In this document: piece after piece, positions 1-8,210 of the stretch
Position numbering within the stretch: the first letter of the stretch is position 1
Layout of the letters: the number at the start of each line of letters is the position of its first letter
DNA from: CAISDA01 sp050258555
GTDB taxonomy: Bacteria > Bacteroidota > Ignavibacteria > UBA10030 > UBA8401
Length of the DNA stretch: 64,000 nt
Direction: 5' to 3'
NCBI GenBank assembly: GCA_050258555.1
Contig: JBLMZA010000098.1
Span: 11,115-75,114, forward strand
Translations under genes and position numbers: made by a program
Notes under the pieces: generated by a model
Database searches by the model: none
Seen by the model: only the letters and a program-made list of their open reading frames with translations
Told to the model about the DNA's origin: nothing

Positions 1-1662
1 GTGACCGTGCTCGGCAATCAGTCGAAGGCGCTGCCGCTTTCGCTGTCGCGCAAAAAGAAGATCCTCGATATCGCGTTTTCCGAGCGGGAAAATCCCGCGG
101 AAGGCCGGCAGTTCCACCGGGCGATCCGCCATTTCCACCGCCAGACGGAATTTCTGAAGATCGATCCTCGTTCCAATGACATGGAATACGCCCAGGCGCT
201 CGAGAAGGCGCGCACGGCCGATGTGCTCATCCTGCACTTCTACATCGAGGCGCATTCGCGCGCCACATACACTCCGGCCTCGATGGCCGATCTGGTGAAG
301 AAACTGCTGGCGCTGAAGAAAACAACCGTCGCCGTGTCGTTTGCCAATCCCTACATCGTGCTCGATTTCCCGGCCGTGGAAAACTACGTCTGCACATACA
401 GTCCCGGCTCGGCGTCGATCGATGCCGCGGCCGATGTGATTTTCGGCGACGAGCCCGCGCTCGGGAAACTGCCCGTGGCGATTCCGGGACTCTATCACTA
501 CGGCGACGGCGTCACATACGGCGAGCGCGAGGGGCTGAGCGCCGGCACGCCCGAAGAAGCGGGCTTCGACGCCTCGCTTGCCGATTCGATCGCCTCCGTC
601 GTCAATCTCGGCATCGCGCGCCATGCCTATCCCGGCGCCGTGGTGCTCGTGGCAAAAGACGGCCGGATCGTGCACAACAAGGCCTACGGCCGCTACACGT
701 ACGATGCCGATGCGCCGTTGATGTCCACCGAAACGATGTTCGACTGCGCCTCGGTCACGAAAGTGATCTCGACCACGACCGCCGTCATGCGCCTGGTCGA
801 TGAAGGAAAGATCGATCTCGACCGGACGGTGGCCTCGTACATTCCGGCCTTCGGACAGAACGGGAAGGAAAAGATCACCGTGCGCAACCTGATGCTGCAT
901 AATTCGGGACTGCCGGGCTGGAGGAAATTTTACACATTCTGCACCGAACCCAAGTGCGTGATGGATTCGCTCTATGCGACGCCGCTTGAATATCCCACCG
1001 GCACGCAGTCGGTGTATTCCGATCTCGGTTTCATCACGATGGGGAAGGTGGTCGAGAAAGTCTCGGGCGCGCGGCTCGACCGGTATATGGATTCGGTCTT
1101 CTTCAAGCCGCTGCATATGACATCGACCATGTATCTGCCGCCGGCATCGCTGAAGGAGCGCTGCGCGCCGACGGAGATCGATTCGTTCTGGCAGAAGACG
1201 TTTAAGCCCGTGCAGGGCCGCGTGCACGACGAGAATGCCGCGACGCTCGGCGGCGTATCGGGACACGCGGGACTTTTCTCGACGGCCTCCGATCTTGCCC
1301 GCTTGCTCCAGATGGAACTCAACGGCGGCACATTCGGCGGCACACGCTATATCAGCGAACGCATCGTCCAGGACTTCACGCACCGGGCGAGCGAACTTTC
1401 GACGCGCTGCCTCGGATGGGATTCGAAAAATCTTTCGGGTCCCTCCTGGGCCGGCCGCCTCATTTCGCCTGAGGCGTTTCTCCATACGGGTTTCACCGGC
1501 ACCTCCGTTGTGGTCGATCCGGCGCGCGAACTGATCGTGGTCTTTCTGACCAACCGCGTCTATCCCACGCGTGAGAATAACGGACTCTCGCGCATCCGTC
1601 CGCTCCTGCACGATACGATCGTGCGCGCGCTGGGCGAGGATGCCGTTTCTTCAGAGGAATAA
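1..1662 (+). CDS. Glycoside hydrolase family 3 C-terminal domain fused to beta-lactamase-like serine hydrolase (5' partial)
   Basis: The gene enters from outside the window, so the first base is not its true start. Residues about 1-165 resemble the C-terminal alpha/beta domain of GH3 beta-N-acetylhexosaminidases. Residues about 180-550 are a class C beta-lactamase/penicillin-binding fold. It carries the serine-lysine motif SVTK at 251-254, a tyrosine motif YSD at 339-341 and HTG at 495-497 in the place of the KTG box, so the serine hydrolase looks active. GH3-serine hydrolase fusions are known in Bacteroidota-type bacteria and are assumed to act on cell-wall muropeptides in the periplasm. The GH3 catalytic domain and any signal peptide lie upstream of the window. 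The enzymatic substrate is inferred, not shown. Confidence 0.85.
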   Translation: MTVLGNQSKALPLSLSRKKKILDIAFSERENPAEGRQFHRAIRHFHRQTEFLKIDPRSNDMEYAQALEKARTADVLILHFYIEAHSRATYTPASMADLVKKLLALKKTTVAVSFANPYIVLDFPAVENYVCTYSPGSASIDAAADVIFGDEPALGKLPVAIPGLYHYGDGVTYGEREGLSAGTPEEAGFDASLADSIASVVNLGIARHAYPGAVVLVAKDGRIVHNKAYGRYTYDADAPLMSTETMFDCASVTKVISTTTAVMRLVDEGKIDLDRTVASYIPAFGQNGKEKITVRNLMLHNSGLPGWRKFYTFCTEPKCVMDSLYATPLEYPTGTQSVYSDLGFITMGKVVEKVSGARLDRYMDSVFFKPLHMTSTMYLPPASLKERCAPTEIDSFWQKTFKPVQGRVHDENAATLGGVSGHAGLFSTASDLARLLQMELNGGTFGGTRYISERIVQDFTHRASELSTRCLGWDSKNLSGPSWAGRLISPEAFLHTGFTGTSVVVDPARELIVVFLTNRVYPTRENNGLSRIRPLLHDTIVRALGEDAVSSEE

Positions 1663-1713
1663 GACACAAGAATCGTAATCACAATCATCACATCTATCAA
1701 AGGGCATACCACT

Positions 1714-3270
1714 ATGGCACTGGCACCATACAAGAACGAACCGCTCACCGACTTCACGAAGCCGGCGAACAGGAAGGCGATGCAGGCAGCGCTGGCGAAG
1801 ATCGGCAAGGAACTCGGCCAGGATCATCCGCTGGTGATCGGAGGAGAGGAAATCACGACAGACGACAAGCTCCGCTCATACAATCCTTCCCGTCCGTCGG
1901 AAGTGGTGGGCGTCTTTTCCAAGGCGACGCAGGAACTCGCCGTGCGCGCCATCGAAACTGCGGCAAAGACATTCGAATCCTGGAAGCTCGTGGCGCCCGA
2001 AAAGCGCGCGCAGTATCTCTTCAAGGCAGCAAAGCTCATGCGCAAGCGCAAACACGAATTCAGCGCCGCGCTCGTCTATGAAGTCGGAAAGACCTGGCCC
2101 GAAGCCGATGCCGATACGGCCGAAGCGATCGACTTCCTGGAATACTACGGACGCGAAATGCTCCGCTACGCCGCAAAGCAGCCGATCGTGAAGATCCCGA
2201 CGGAGAAGAACGAGCTTGTCTATATTCCGCTTGGCGTCGGCGTCATCGTTCCGCCCTGGAACTTCGCCCTTGCGATTCTTGCCGGCATGACATCGGCCGC
2301 CGTCGTCACCGGCAACACGGTCGTGCTCAAGCCCTCGAGCGATTCGCCGTTTCTCGGCTGGAAATTCTTCCAGCTCATGGAAGAAGTCGGCCTGCCTGAA
2401 GGCGTCATCAATTTCGTGACCGGTTCGGGCGGCGCCGTGGGCGATACGCTCGTGTCGCATCCTCTGACGCGCTTCGTCTCCTTCACGGGCTCGAAGGAAG
2501 TCGGCATACACATCAACGAACTCGCGGCGAAGGTGCAGCCGGGACAGAAATGGCTCAAGCGCGTCGTGGCCGAAATGGGCGGCAAGGACGCCATCGTCGT
2601 CGACGATCAGGCCGATTTGGACAGCGCCGTGCAGGCCACGGTCGCATCGGCATTCGGCTTCCAGGGACAGAAATGCTCGGCGGCAAGCCGCGCCATTGTT
2701 TCTGAAAAAGTGTACGAGCGCTTCGTCACCAAGGTGACGGAAAAGGCGAAGGCCCTGGCTGTCGGCGACGCTTCCAACCCCGGCAATTACATGGGACCCG
2801 TCGTCAACAAGGGCTCGATGGAAAAGATTCTTCAGTATATCGAAACCGGCGTGAAGGAAGGCGGACGCGTCACGGCAGGCGGCACGCGCGCCGATGGCGA
2901 CGGCTATTTCATACAGCCCACGGTGATCGCCGATGTGAAGCCGACCGATACGATCGCGCAGGAGGAGATCTTCGGACCCGTCCTGGCGGTGATCAAGGTG
3001 AAGGACTTCGATGAGGCGCTTGAAGTGGCGAACAATACCGAATTCGGACTCACAGGCGGCGTCTGGACCAAGAATAAGAAGAAGGCCGAGAAGGCGAAGC
3101 AGGTCTTCCATGTTGGCAACTTCTACATCAACCGGAAGATCACCGGCGCGTTTGTCGGCGTGCATCCCTTCGGCGGATTCAACATGTCCGGCACCGATTC
3201 GAAGGCCGGCGGCCGCGACTATCTGCTGCTGTTCATGCAGGCGAAGCTGATTTCCGAGAAGATCAAGTAA
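1714..3270 (+). CDS. pruA: L-glutamate gamma-semialdehyde (1-pyrroline-5-carboxylate) dehydrogenase
   Basis: Oxidises glutamate gamma-semialdehyde to glutamate with NAD+, the second step of proline catabolism, in the cytoplasm. The 518-residue protein has the usual length of the monofunctional bacterial family. The general-base glutamate is in AEMGGK (E287) and the catalytic cysteine in GQKCSA (C321), with the aldehyde dehydrogenase NAD-binding core between. The C-terminal MSGTDSKAGG stretch is typical of P5C dehydrogenases rather than of general aldehyde dehydrogenases. No proline dehydrogenase gene is adjacent. A gap of 51 bases separates it from the upstream gene. Confidence 0.93.
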   Translation: MALAPYKNEPLTDFTKPANRKAMQAALAKIGKELGQDHPLVIGGEEITTDDKLRSYNPSRPSEVVGVFSKATQELAVRAIETAAKTFESWKLVAPEKRAQYLFKAAKLMRKRKHEFSAALVYEVGKTWPEADADTAEAIDFLEYYGREMLRYAAKQPIVKIPTEKNELVYIPLGVGVIVPPWNFALAILAGMTSAAVVTGNTVVLKPSSDSPFLGWKFFQLMEEVGLPEGVINFVTGSGGAVGDTLVSHPLTRFVSFTGSKEVGIHINELAAKVQPGQKWLKRVVAEMGGKDAIVVDDQADLDSAVQATVASAFGFQGQKCSAASRAIVSEKVYERFVTKVTEKAKALAVGDASNPGNYMGPVVNKGSMEKILQYIETGVKEGGRVTAGGTRADGDGYFIQPTVIADVKPTDTIAQEEIFGPVLAVIKVKDFDEALEVANNTEFGLTGGVWTKNKKKAEKAKQVFHVGNFYINRKITGAFVGVHPFGGFNMSGTDSKAGGRDYLLLFMQAKLISEKIK

Positions 3271-3381
3271 GAAGTGCGTGCGCATGCGCCAGGGGCGGTC
3301 CGTGCGGGCTGCCCCCCATGCGCGTGCAATCAGGAGAACGATCACAACACATCTCATAAAAAATTTTTCCAGGGAGAGCTC

Positions 3382-4545
3382 ATGAAAATTCACGAGTATC
3401 AGGGAAAGGATATTCTGCGGTCGTACAACGTGCCGGTGCCTGCGGGCGCCGTGGCCTTCACGGTCGATGAAGCGGTGAGTGTGGCGGAGAAACTGGGCGG
3501 TCCGGTCTATGTGGTGAAGGCGCAGATCCATGCCGGCGGCCGCGGCAAAGGCGGCGGCGTGAAAGTGGCGCGCTCGATGGAGGAAGTGCGGGAGTATGCC
3601 TCGCAGATCCTGGGCATGACGCTTGTGACGCATCAGACGGGGCGCGAAGGAAGGCTCGTGAAGCGCCTCCTGATTGAAGAAGGCGCGAATATCGAGCGCG
3701 AAATGTATGTCGGCATCACGCTCGACCGCGCGCGCTCGATGAACGTCATGATGGTCTCGACCGAAGGCGGCATGGAAATCGAAAAGGTCGCCGCCGAGAC
3801 GCCGGAAAAGATCGTGAAGGAATACATCGCTCCGGGTGCGGGACTGCGCGACTATCAGGCGCGCAAGCTGGCCTTCGCGCTCGGACTTTCGGGCGATGCG
3901 TTTAAAAACGGCGTGAAGTTCCTTCTGGCGCTCTATAAGGCGTACGAAGCCTGCGACGCGTCGCTTTTCGAGATCAATCCGCTTGTCGTGACGAAGGAAG
4001 GAAAGGTCGTGGCGCTCGATGCGAAGGTGAACTTCGACGACAACGCGCTCATACGCCATCCCGAATTCGAAGCGCTGCGCGATTTCGACGAAGAGGAACC
4101 GCTGGAAATCGAAGCCTCGAAGTCGAACCTGAACTACATCAAGCTCGACGGCAACGTCGGATGCATGGTCAACGGGGCGGGACTGGCCATGGCAACGATG
4201 GACATCATCAAGCTTGCCGGCGGAGAGCCCGCGAACTTCCTCGATGTGGGAGGCGGCGCCAACGCGCAGACGGTCGAAGCCGGATTCAAGATCATTCTTG
4301 CCGACAAGAACGTGAAGGCGATATTGATCAACATCTTCGGCGGCATCGTGCGCTGCGACCGCGTGGCAAACGGCGTGGTCGAAGCGGCAAAGAAGGTGGA
4401 GGTCTCGATTCCGATCGTGATCCGGCTTGCCGGGACGAACGCCGATCTCGCGGCGGACATTCTGAACGAATCGGGGCTGGATTTCCTTGTGGCCACCGAT
4501 TTGAAGGATGCGGCCGAGAAGGTCACGCGCGCCCTCGCCGCATAA
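3382..4545 (+). CDS. sucC: Succinyl-CoA synthetase beta subunit (ADP-forming)
   Basis: Beta subunit of the TCA-cycle enzyme that converts succinyl-CoA to succinate with substrate-level ATP formation. The start is ATG at 3382, preceded by AGGGAGAG at 3371-3378, giving 387 residues, the family's usual length; an open frame back to 3274 has no family similarity. It begins MKIHEYQGKDILRSY. The ATP-grasp part shows GGRGKGGGVKVA, and the CoA-ligase part shows NFLDVGGGANAQTVEAG. The alpha subunit gene sucD, often next door, is absent here: the next gene is gatB. sucD must be elsewhere if the enzyme is complete. Confidence 0.94.
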   Translation: MKIHEYQGKDILRSYNVPVPAGAVAFTVDEAVSVAEKLGGPVYVVKAQIHAGGRGKGGGVKVARSMEEVREYASQILGMTLVTHQTGREGRLVKRLLIEEGANIEREMYVGITLDRARSMNVMMVSTEGGMEIEKVAAETPEKIVKEYIAPGAGLRDYQARKLAFALGLSGDAFKNGVKFLLALYKAYEACDASLFEINPLVVTKEGKVVALDAKVNFDDNALIRHPEFEALRDFDEEEPLEIEASKSNLNYIKLDGNVGCMVNGAGLAMATMDIIKLAGGEPANFLDVGGGANAQTVEAGFKIILADKNVKAILINIFGGIVRCDRVANGVVEAAKKVEVSIPIVIRLAGTNADLAADILNESGLDFLVATDLKDAAEKVTRALAA

Positions 4546-4573
4546 CGATGTATTGTGGGGCGAAGCGTCATGT

Positions 4574-4627
4574 GGGGCGAAATGCCATTTCGCCCCCTCT
4601 CTAATTTTTGCGACCCCTCCGGGGTCG
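4574..4627 (+). terminator. Two stacked hairpins after sucC; the first is a GGGGCGAA-type palindrome
   Basis: GGGGCGAAAT-GCC-ATTTCGCCCC at 4574-4596 is a perfect 10-bp stem followed by a TAATTTTT tract ending near 4609. A second hairpin CGACCCC-TCC-GGGGTCG follows at 4611-4627. Together they probably end sucC transcription. The first stem shares its GGGGCGAA/TTCGCCCC core with the hairpin at 34251-34273, and a half copy (GGGGCGAAGC) lies just upstream around 4557-4566. It may therefore be a dispersed palindromic repeat used as a terminator. Confidence 0.65.
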
Positions 4628-4667
4628 GACTGATATATTAAGCGTTTCTTTTTTCAACGATCATTCC

Positions 4668-6119
4668 ATGAACGAGAAATACGAAGCGGTCATCGGCCTC
4701 GAGGTCCATGCCCAGCTCCTGACACAATCCAAGGCGTTTTGTTCGTGCAGCAATCAGTTCGGCAGCGAGCCCAACCACAACACCTGTCCCGTCTGCCTGG
4801 GCATGCCGGGCGTGCTGCCGGTGCTCAATAAGCGTCTGGTCGAATTCATCATGAAGATGGGCCTGGCCACGAACTGCTCGATCACGCCGCGTTCCATCTT
4901 CGCGCGGAAGAATTATTTCTATCCCGATCTTCCGAAGGGCTATCAGATCTCGCAGTACGAGGATCCGATCTGCCAGCACGGCCATCTCGATGTCGAGCTC
5001 AAGGACGGCAGCGTGAAGCGCATCGGCATCACGCGCATCCATATGGAAGAGGACGCGGGCAAGCTTCTGCACGACCAGCACGACGACACGCTGCTCGATG
5101 TGAACCGCTGCGGCACGCCTTTGATCGAGATCGTGAGCGAGCCCGATCTCCGTTCGGCGCACGAAGCCTACCAGTATCTTTCGCTCATACGCCAGCTGGT
5201 CACATACCTCGGCATCTGCGACGGCAATATGGAAGAAGGCTCGCTCCGCTGCGATGCGAACGTGTCGATCCGCCTTCGTGGCGCTGAAAAGCTCGGCACA
5301 AAAACCGAATTGAAGAATCTGAATTCGTTCCGCAACGTCGAGCGCGCGATCGAGTATGAAATCGAACGCCAGATCGAGCTCATCGAGGACGGCGGCACGG
5401 TCGTGCAGGAAACGCTCCTGTGGGATGCCGATAAAAACATCGCCCTTTCGATGCGCTCGAAAGAGGAGGCGCACGATTACCGGTATTTCCCCGAGCCCGA
5501 TCTCGTGCCGGTCGTCGTGTCCGATGAATGGGTCCGGGAGATCCGCGCCGGGCTTCCCGAACTGCCGCAGGCCAGGCGCGACCGCTTTGTGAGCGGATAC
5601 GGACTGCCGAAATACGACGCCGATATCCTCACCTGGGAGCGGCCGCTTGCCGAGTATTACGAATCCGCCGCGGAGAGCCTGAAGGCGAAGACCGCCGAAT
5701 CGTACAAGCTCGTGAGCAACTGGGTGATGACCGACGTGCTCCGCGTCGCCAACGACGAGCATATCGCGCTTTCCGATTTTCCGGTGACGCCCGTGCATCT
5801 TGCCTCGATGGTCGACCTGATTGCAGACGGCACGATCTCGGGCAAGATCGCCAAAGACGTGTTCGAGGAAATGCTCCGGACGCGCGAAGCGCCGAAGGCG
5901 ATCGTCGAGAAGCGCGGACTCGTGCAGATTTCCGACACCGGCGCCATCGAAGCGGTGATCGACGAGATTCTATCCGCGAATGCGGGGCAGGTCGAGCAGT
6001 ACCGCGCGGGCAAGAGCCAGGTCTTCGGCTTCTTTGTCGGCGCGACGATGAAGGCGATGAAGGGGAAGGCGAATCCGAAAGTGGTCAATGAGATTCTGAA
6101 ACAGAAACTCGATGTCTGA
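4668..6119 (+). CDS. gatB: Aspartyl/glutamyl-tRNA(Asn/Gln) amidotransferase subunit B
   Basis: Kinase/transamidase subunit of GatCAB, which converts Glu-tRNA(Gln) and Asp-tRNA(Asn) to the amidated forms. The start is ATG at 4668, giving the family-typical N-terminus YEAVIGLEVHAQL and 483 residues. The zinc-site cysteines are in CSCSNQFG and NTCPVCLGMPG. The C-terminal YqeY-like tail domain covers about residues 410-483. gatA and gatC are not adjacent, which is common outside Firmicutes. Confidence 0.95.
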   Translation: MNEKYEAVIGLEVHAQLLTQSKAFCSCSNQFGSEPNHNTCPVCLGMPGVLPVLNKRLVEFIMKMGLATNCSITPRSIFARKNYFYPDLPKGYQISQYEDPICQHGHLDVELKDGSVKRIGITRIHMEEDAGKLLHDQHDDTLLDVNRCGTPLIEIVSEPDLRSAHEAYQYLSLIRQLVTYLGICDGNMEEGSLRCDANVSIRLRGAEKLGTKTELKNLNSFRNVERAIEYEIERQIELIEDGGTVVQETLLWDADKNIALSMRSKEEAHDYRYFPEPDLVPVVVSDEWVREIRAGLPELPQARRDRFVSGYGLPKYDADILTWERPLAEYYESAAESLKAKTAESYKLVSNWVMTDVLRVANDEHIALSDFPVTPVHLASMVDLIADGTISGKIAKDVFEEMLRTREAPKAIVEKRGLVQISDTGAIEAVIDEILSANAGQVEQYRAGKSQVFGFFVGATMKAMKGKANPKVVNEILKQKLDV

Positions 6120-6148
6120 GTGATTCAACCCGTCACATTCCCAGTTCC

Positions 6149-6622
6149 ATGATGATACAGATGATCACGCCGTTGAGCGCGACGCAGGAACAGGCGCTCG
6201 AATCGTTCACAAGCGGACTGAACTGCGCGCAGTCCGTCATCACCTCCTATGCCGAACGCTTCGGATTCGATGAAGCCCTCGCCGCGGATATTGCCTGCGC
6301 CTTCGGCGGCGGCATGGGCCGTCTGCAGAAAACCTGCGGCGCCGTCACAGGCGCCTTCATGGCGCTGAGCATCTACAATGCCGGAGTCTCCGCCGATGCG
6401 AAGGAGCGCAAGGAGAAGACCTATCAGATGGTGCAGGCATTCAACCGCCGCTTCACAGAGATGCACGGCACGACGCAGTGCCGGTCGCTGCTGGGCTGCG
6501 ACCTGAACACCGAGATGGGCCGCGAGTACGCAAAGACCCACAATCTCACCGAATCCGTCTGCCGGAAATGCGTCCTTCATGCCGTGCAGATCGTCGATGA
6601 GCTCATCGGCTCGGCCGAATGA
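6149..6622 (+). CDS. C_GCAxxG_C_C family protein
   Basis: A small 157-residue cytoplasmic protein with the spaced cysteines of the C_GCAxxG_C_C family (putative redox-active protein): C26, C50, C63 in the CGAVTG motif, C111/C117, and C138/C141. The family is often seen in anaerobes and is thought to bind a metal or Fe-S centre; its function is not established. Starts at 6149, 6152 or 6161 are all possible because no strong ribosome-binding site separates them. It follows gatB by 29 bases and precedes a GNAT by 25 bases, so the three could be cotranscribed. Confidence 0.8.
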   Translation: MMIQMITPLSATQEQALESFTSGLNCAQSVITSYAERFGFDEALAADIACAFGGGMGRLQKTCGAVTGAFMALSIYNAGVSADAKERKEKTYQMVQAFNRRFTEMHGTTQCRSLLGCDLNTEMGREYAKTHNLTESVCRKCVLHAVQIVDELIGSAE

Positions 6623-6647
6623 GACACGCTATCCAACAGGACACTCC

Positions 6648-7094
6648 ATGGCATTGATGCTGCGACAAGCCGATACGAATGATTATCCTGCGATCCATCG
6701 GCTCATGCAGGATTTCTCGTGCTTCATCGGCACGCCGGAAAAATTCAGGATCACGGTGGAGCAGATGTTGCGCGAGAAGGAGCACATCCATTGTTTCGTC
6801 GCCGTGGAAAGCGCAACTGGCGAGATTATCGGCTACGCCACATACTTCATCGCCTATTACACATGGAGCGGAAAATCCATGTATCTCGACGATCTCTATG
6901 TCGTCGAGCCTCACCGCGGCAATGGCATCGGCAAGAAGCTCATCGAGGCGGTTATCGCGCAGGCGCGCAAAGAAGACTGTGCCAAGCTGCGCTGGCAGGT
7001 CTCGCGCTGGAACAAGCGGGCGATCGGCTTCTATAAAAGCCTCGGCGCCACAGTCGATGACGTCGAATGGAACTGCGACCTCCCGTTGCGCTGA
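6648..7094 (+). CDS. GNAT family N-acetyltransferase
   Basis: A 148-residue single-domain acetyltransferase. The acetyl-CoA pyrophosphate-binding loop is in VEPHRGNGIGKKLIEAV, and the usual beta4-beta5 pattern follows (KRAIGFYKSLGA). The start at ATG 6648 gives the family N-terminus LMLRQADTNDYPAIHRLM. It looks like the diamine/SSAT-like branch (substrate loop with IAYYTWSGKSMYLDDLYV), but the substrate cannot be assigned from sequence alone. It is the last gene before the tpiA promoter region. Confidence 0.85.
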   Translation: MALMLRQADTNDYPAIHRLMQDFSCFIGTPEKFRITVEQMLREKEHIHCFVAVESATGEIIGYATYFIAYYTWSGKSMYLDDLYVVEPHRGNGIGKKLIEAVIAQARKEDCAKLRWQVSRWNKRAIGFYKSLGATVDDVEWNCDLPLR

Positions 7095-7291
7095 GTCGAC
7101 TGAATTGAATCCCCGGTAATTTCCCAGCCAGATTGACATCGGCCACGATCGTTACGGAAAAAAAGACTATGCCGCAGCACTCAAATCCTCGGGCAAGTAA
7201 GGAGACACAATAAAATCTTTGCGGAAAATTCCGTATATTCAATCCATCCCAATTTACGCGCATCTTCCACAAGCAAACAGGAACATTGACA

Positions 7292-8044
7292 ATGAGAACG
7301 AAGGTCATCGCAGGCAACTGGAAAATGAACAAGACCGTGGCGGACACGGCCGAACTCATCAACGGGCTGAAGGCACAGCTCTCCTCCCCCAAGGCGGTCG
7401 TGATCGTCTGCCCGCCGTATACATCGCTCGCCCTGGCGTCCGAACTGGCCAAGGGCTCGCCGATCAAAGTCGGCGCGCAGGATGTCTCCGTCAACGACGA
7501 CGGCGCCTTTACGGGCGAAATCTCGATCGGCATGCTCAAGGCCGCCGGCTGCTCGTATGTGATCGTCGGACATTCGGAACGCCGTCAGTACTTCAAGGAA
7601 TCGGATGAACTGATCAACCGCAAGGCGAAAAAGGTGTTCGCCGCAGGCCTTACGCCGATCATCTGCGTGGGCGAAACCCTGGAAGAGCGCGAAAGCGGCA
7701 TCACCGGACAGGTGATCACCAACCAGGTCCGCGGCGTGGTCGCGGGCTTCACGAACGAACAGATGGAATCGGCCATCATCGCCTATGAACCCGTCTGGGC
7801 CATCGGCACGGGCAAGACGGCCACCAGCGCGCAGGCCGAAGAGGTCCACCAGCTCATCCGCGGCCTCATCGCCGAGATCTTCTCGAAGGAAACGGCCGAC
7901 AAGGTCGTGATCCAATACGGCGGCTCGGTCAAGCCCGACAACGCCAAGGAACTGCTTTCCATGCCCGATATCGACGGCGCACTGGTCGGCGGCGCCTGTC
8001 TGAAGGCGGATTCCTTCTCGGCCATCATCAACGCGGCCGAATAA
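7292..8044 (+). CDS. tpiA: Triosephosphate isomerase
   Basis: Interconverts dihydroxyacetone phosphate and glyceraldehyde-3-phosphate in glycolysis and gluconeogenesis. With the start at ATG 7292 (a TTG six bases upstream is also in frame) the protein is 250 residues, the normal length. Active-site residues are visible: N and K in GNWKMN, H94 in GHSERR and E166 in YEPVWAIGTG. The phosphate-binding loop ends in GGSVKPDN. A long hairpin follows the stop codon. Confidence 0.97.
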   Translation: MRTKVIAGNWKMNKTVADTAELINGLKAQLSSPKAVVIVCPPYTSLALASELAKGSPIKVGAQDVSVNDDGAFTGEISIGMLKAAGCSYVIVGHSERRQYFKESDELINRKAKKVFAAGLTPIICVGETLEERESGITGQVITNQVRGVVAGFTNEQMESAIIAYEPVWAIGTGKTATSAQAEEVHQLIRGLIAEIFSKETADKVVIQYGGSVKPDNAKELLSMPDIDGALVGGACLKADSFSAIINAAE

Positions 8045-8078
8045 CGCGCGCATTTTATCGGCGGCGAAGCGTGTTAAA

Positions 8079-8117
8079 ATCGCCCTAAGTCGTTAAATAA
8101 TAACGATTTGGGGCGAT
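8079..8117 (+). terminator. 17-bp stem-loop downstream of tpiA
   Basis: The arms 8079-8095 and 8101-8117 pair over 17 bp, with only two G-U wobbles and an AATAA loop. A classic poly-T tail is missing (TTATTTTCGTTG follows). It could be the tpiA 3' end, an RNA-stabilising structure, or a leader element of the gene that begins about 90 bases later. Confidence 0.5.
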
Positions 8118-8210
8118 GTTATTTTCGTTGCTTTCGGGCCCTTTTAGTGTTATATTATAGTGTTTTTTTCGTATGAAAGGGGTATTCCAACACATTTCAG
8201 GTGTTACACT

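Noticed and set aside
1876..4059. 727-residue open frame on the minus strand opposite pruA and sucC
   Set aside because: Shadow of GC-rich coding DNA: low-complexity Arg/His/Asp composition, spans two clear genes on the other strand, and has no family motif.
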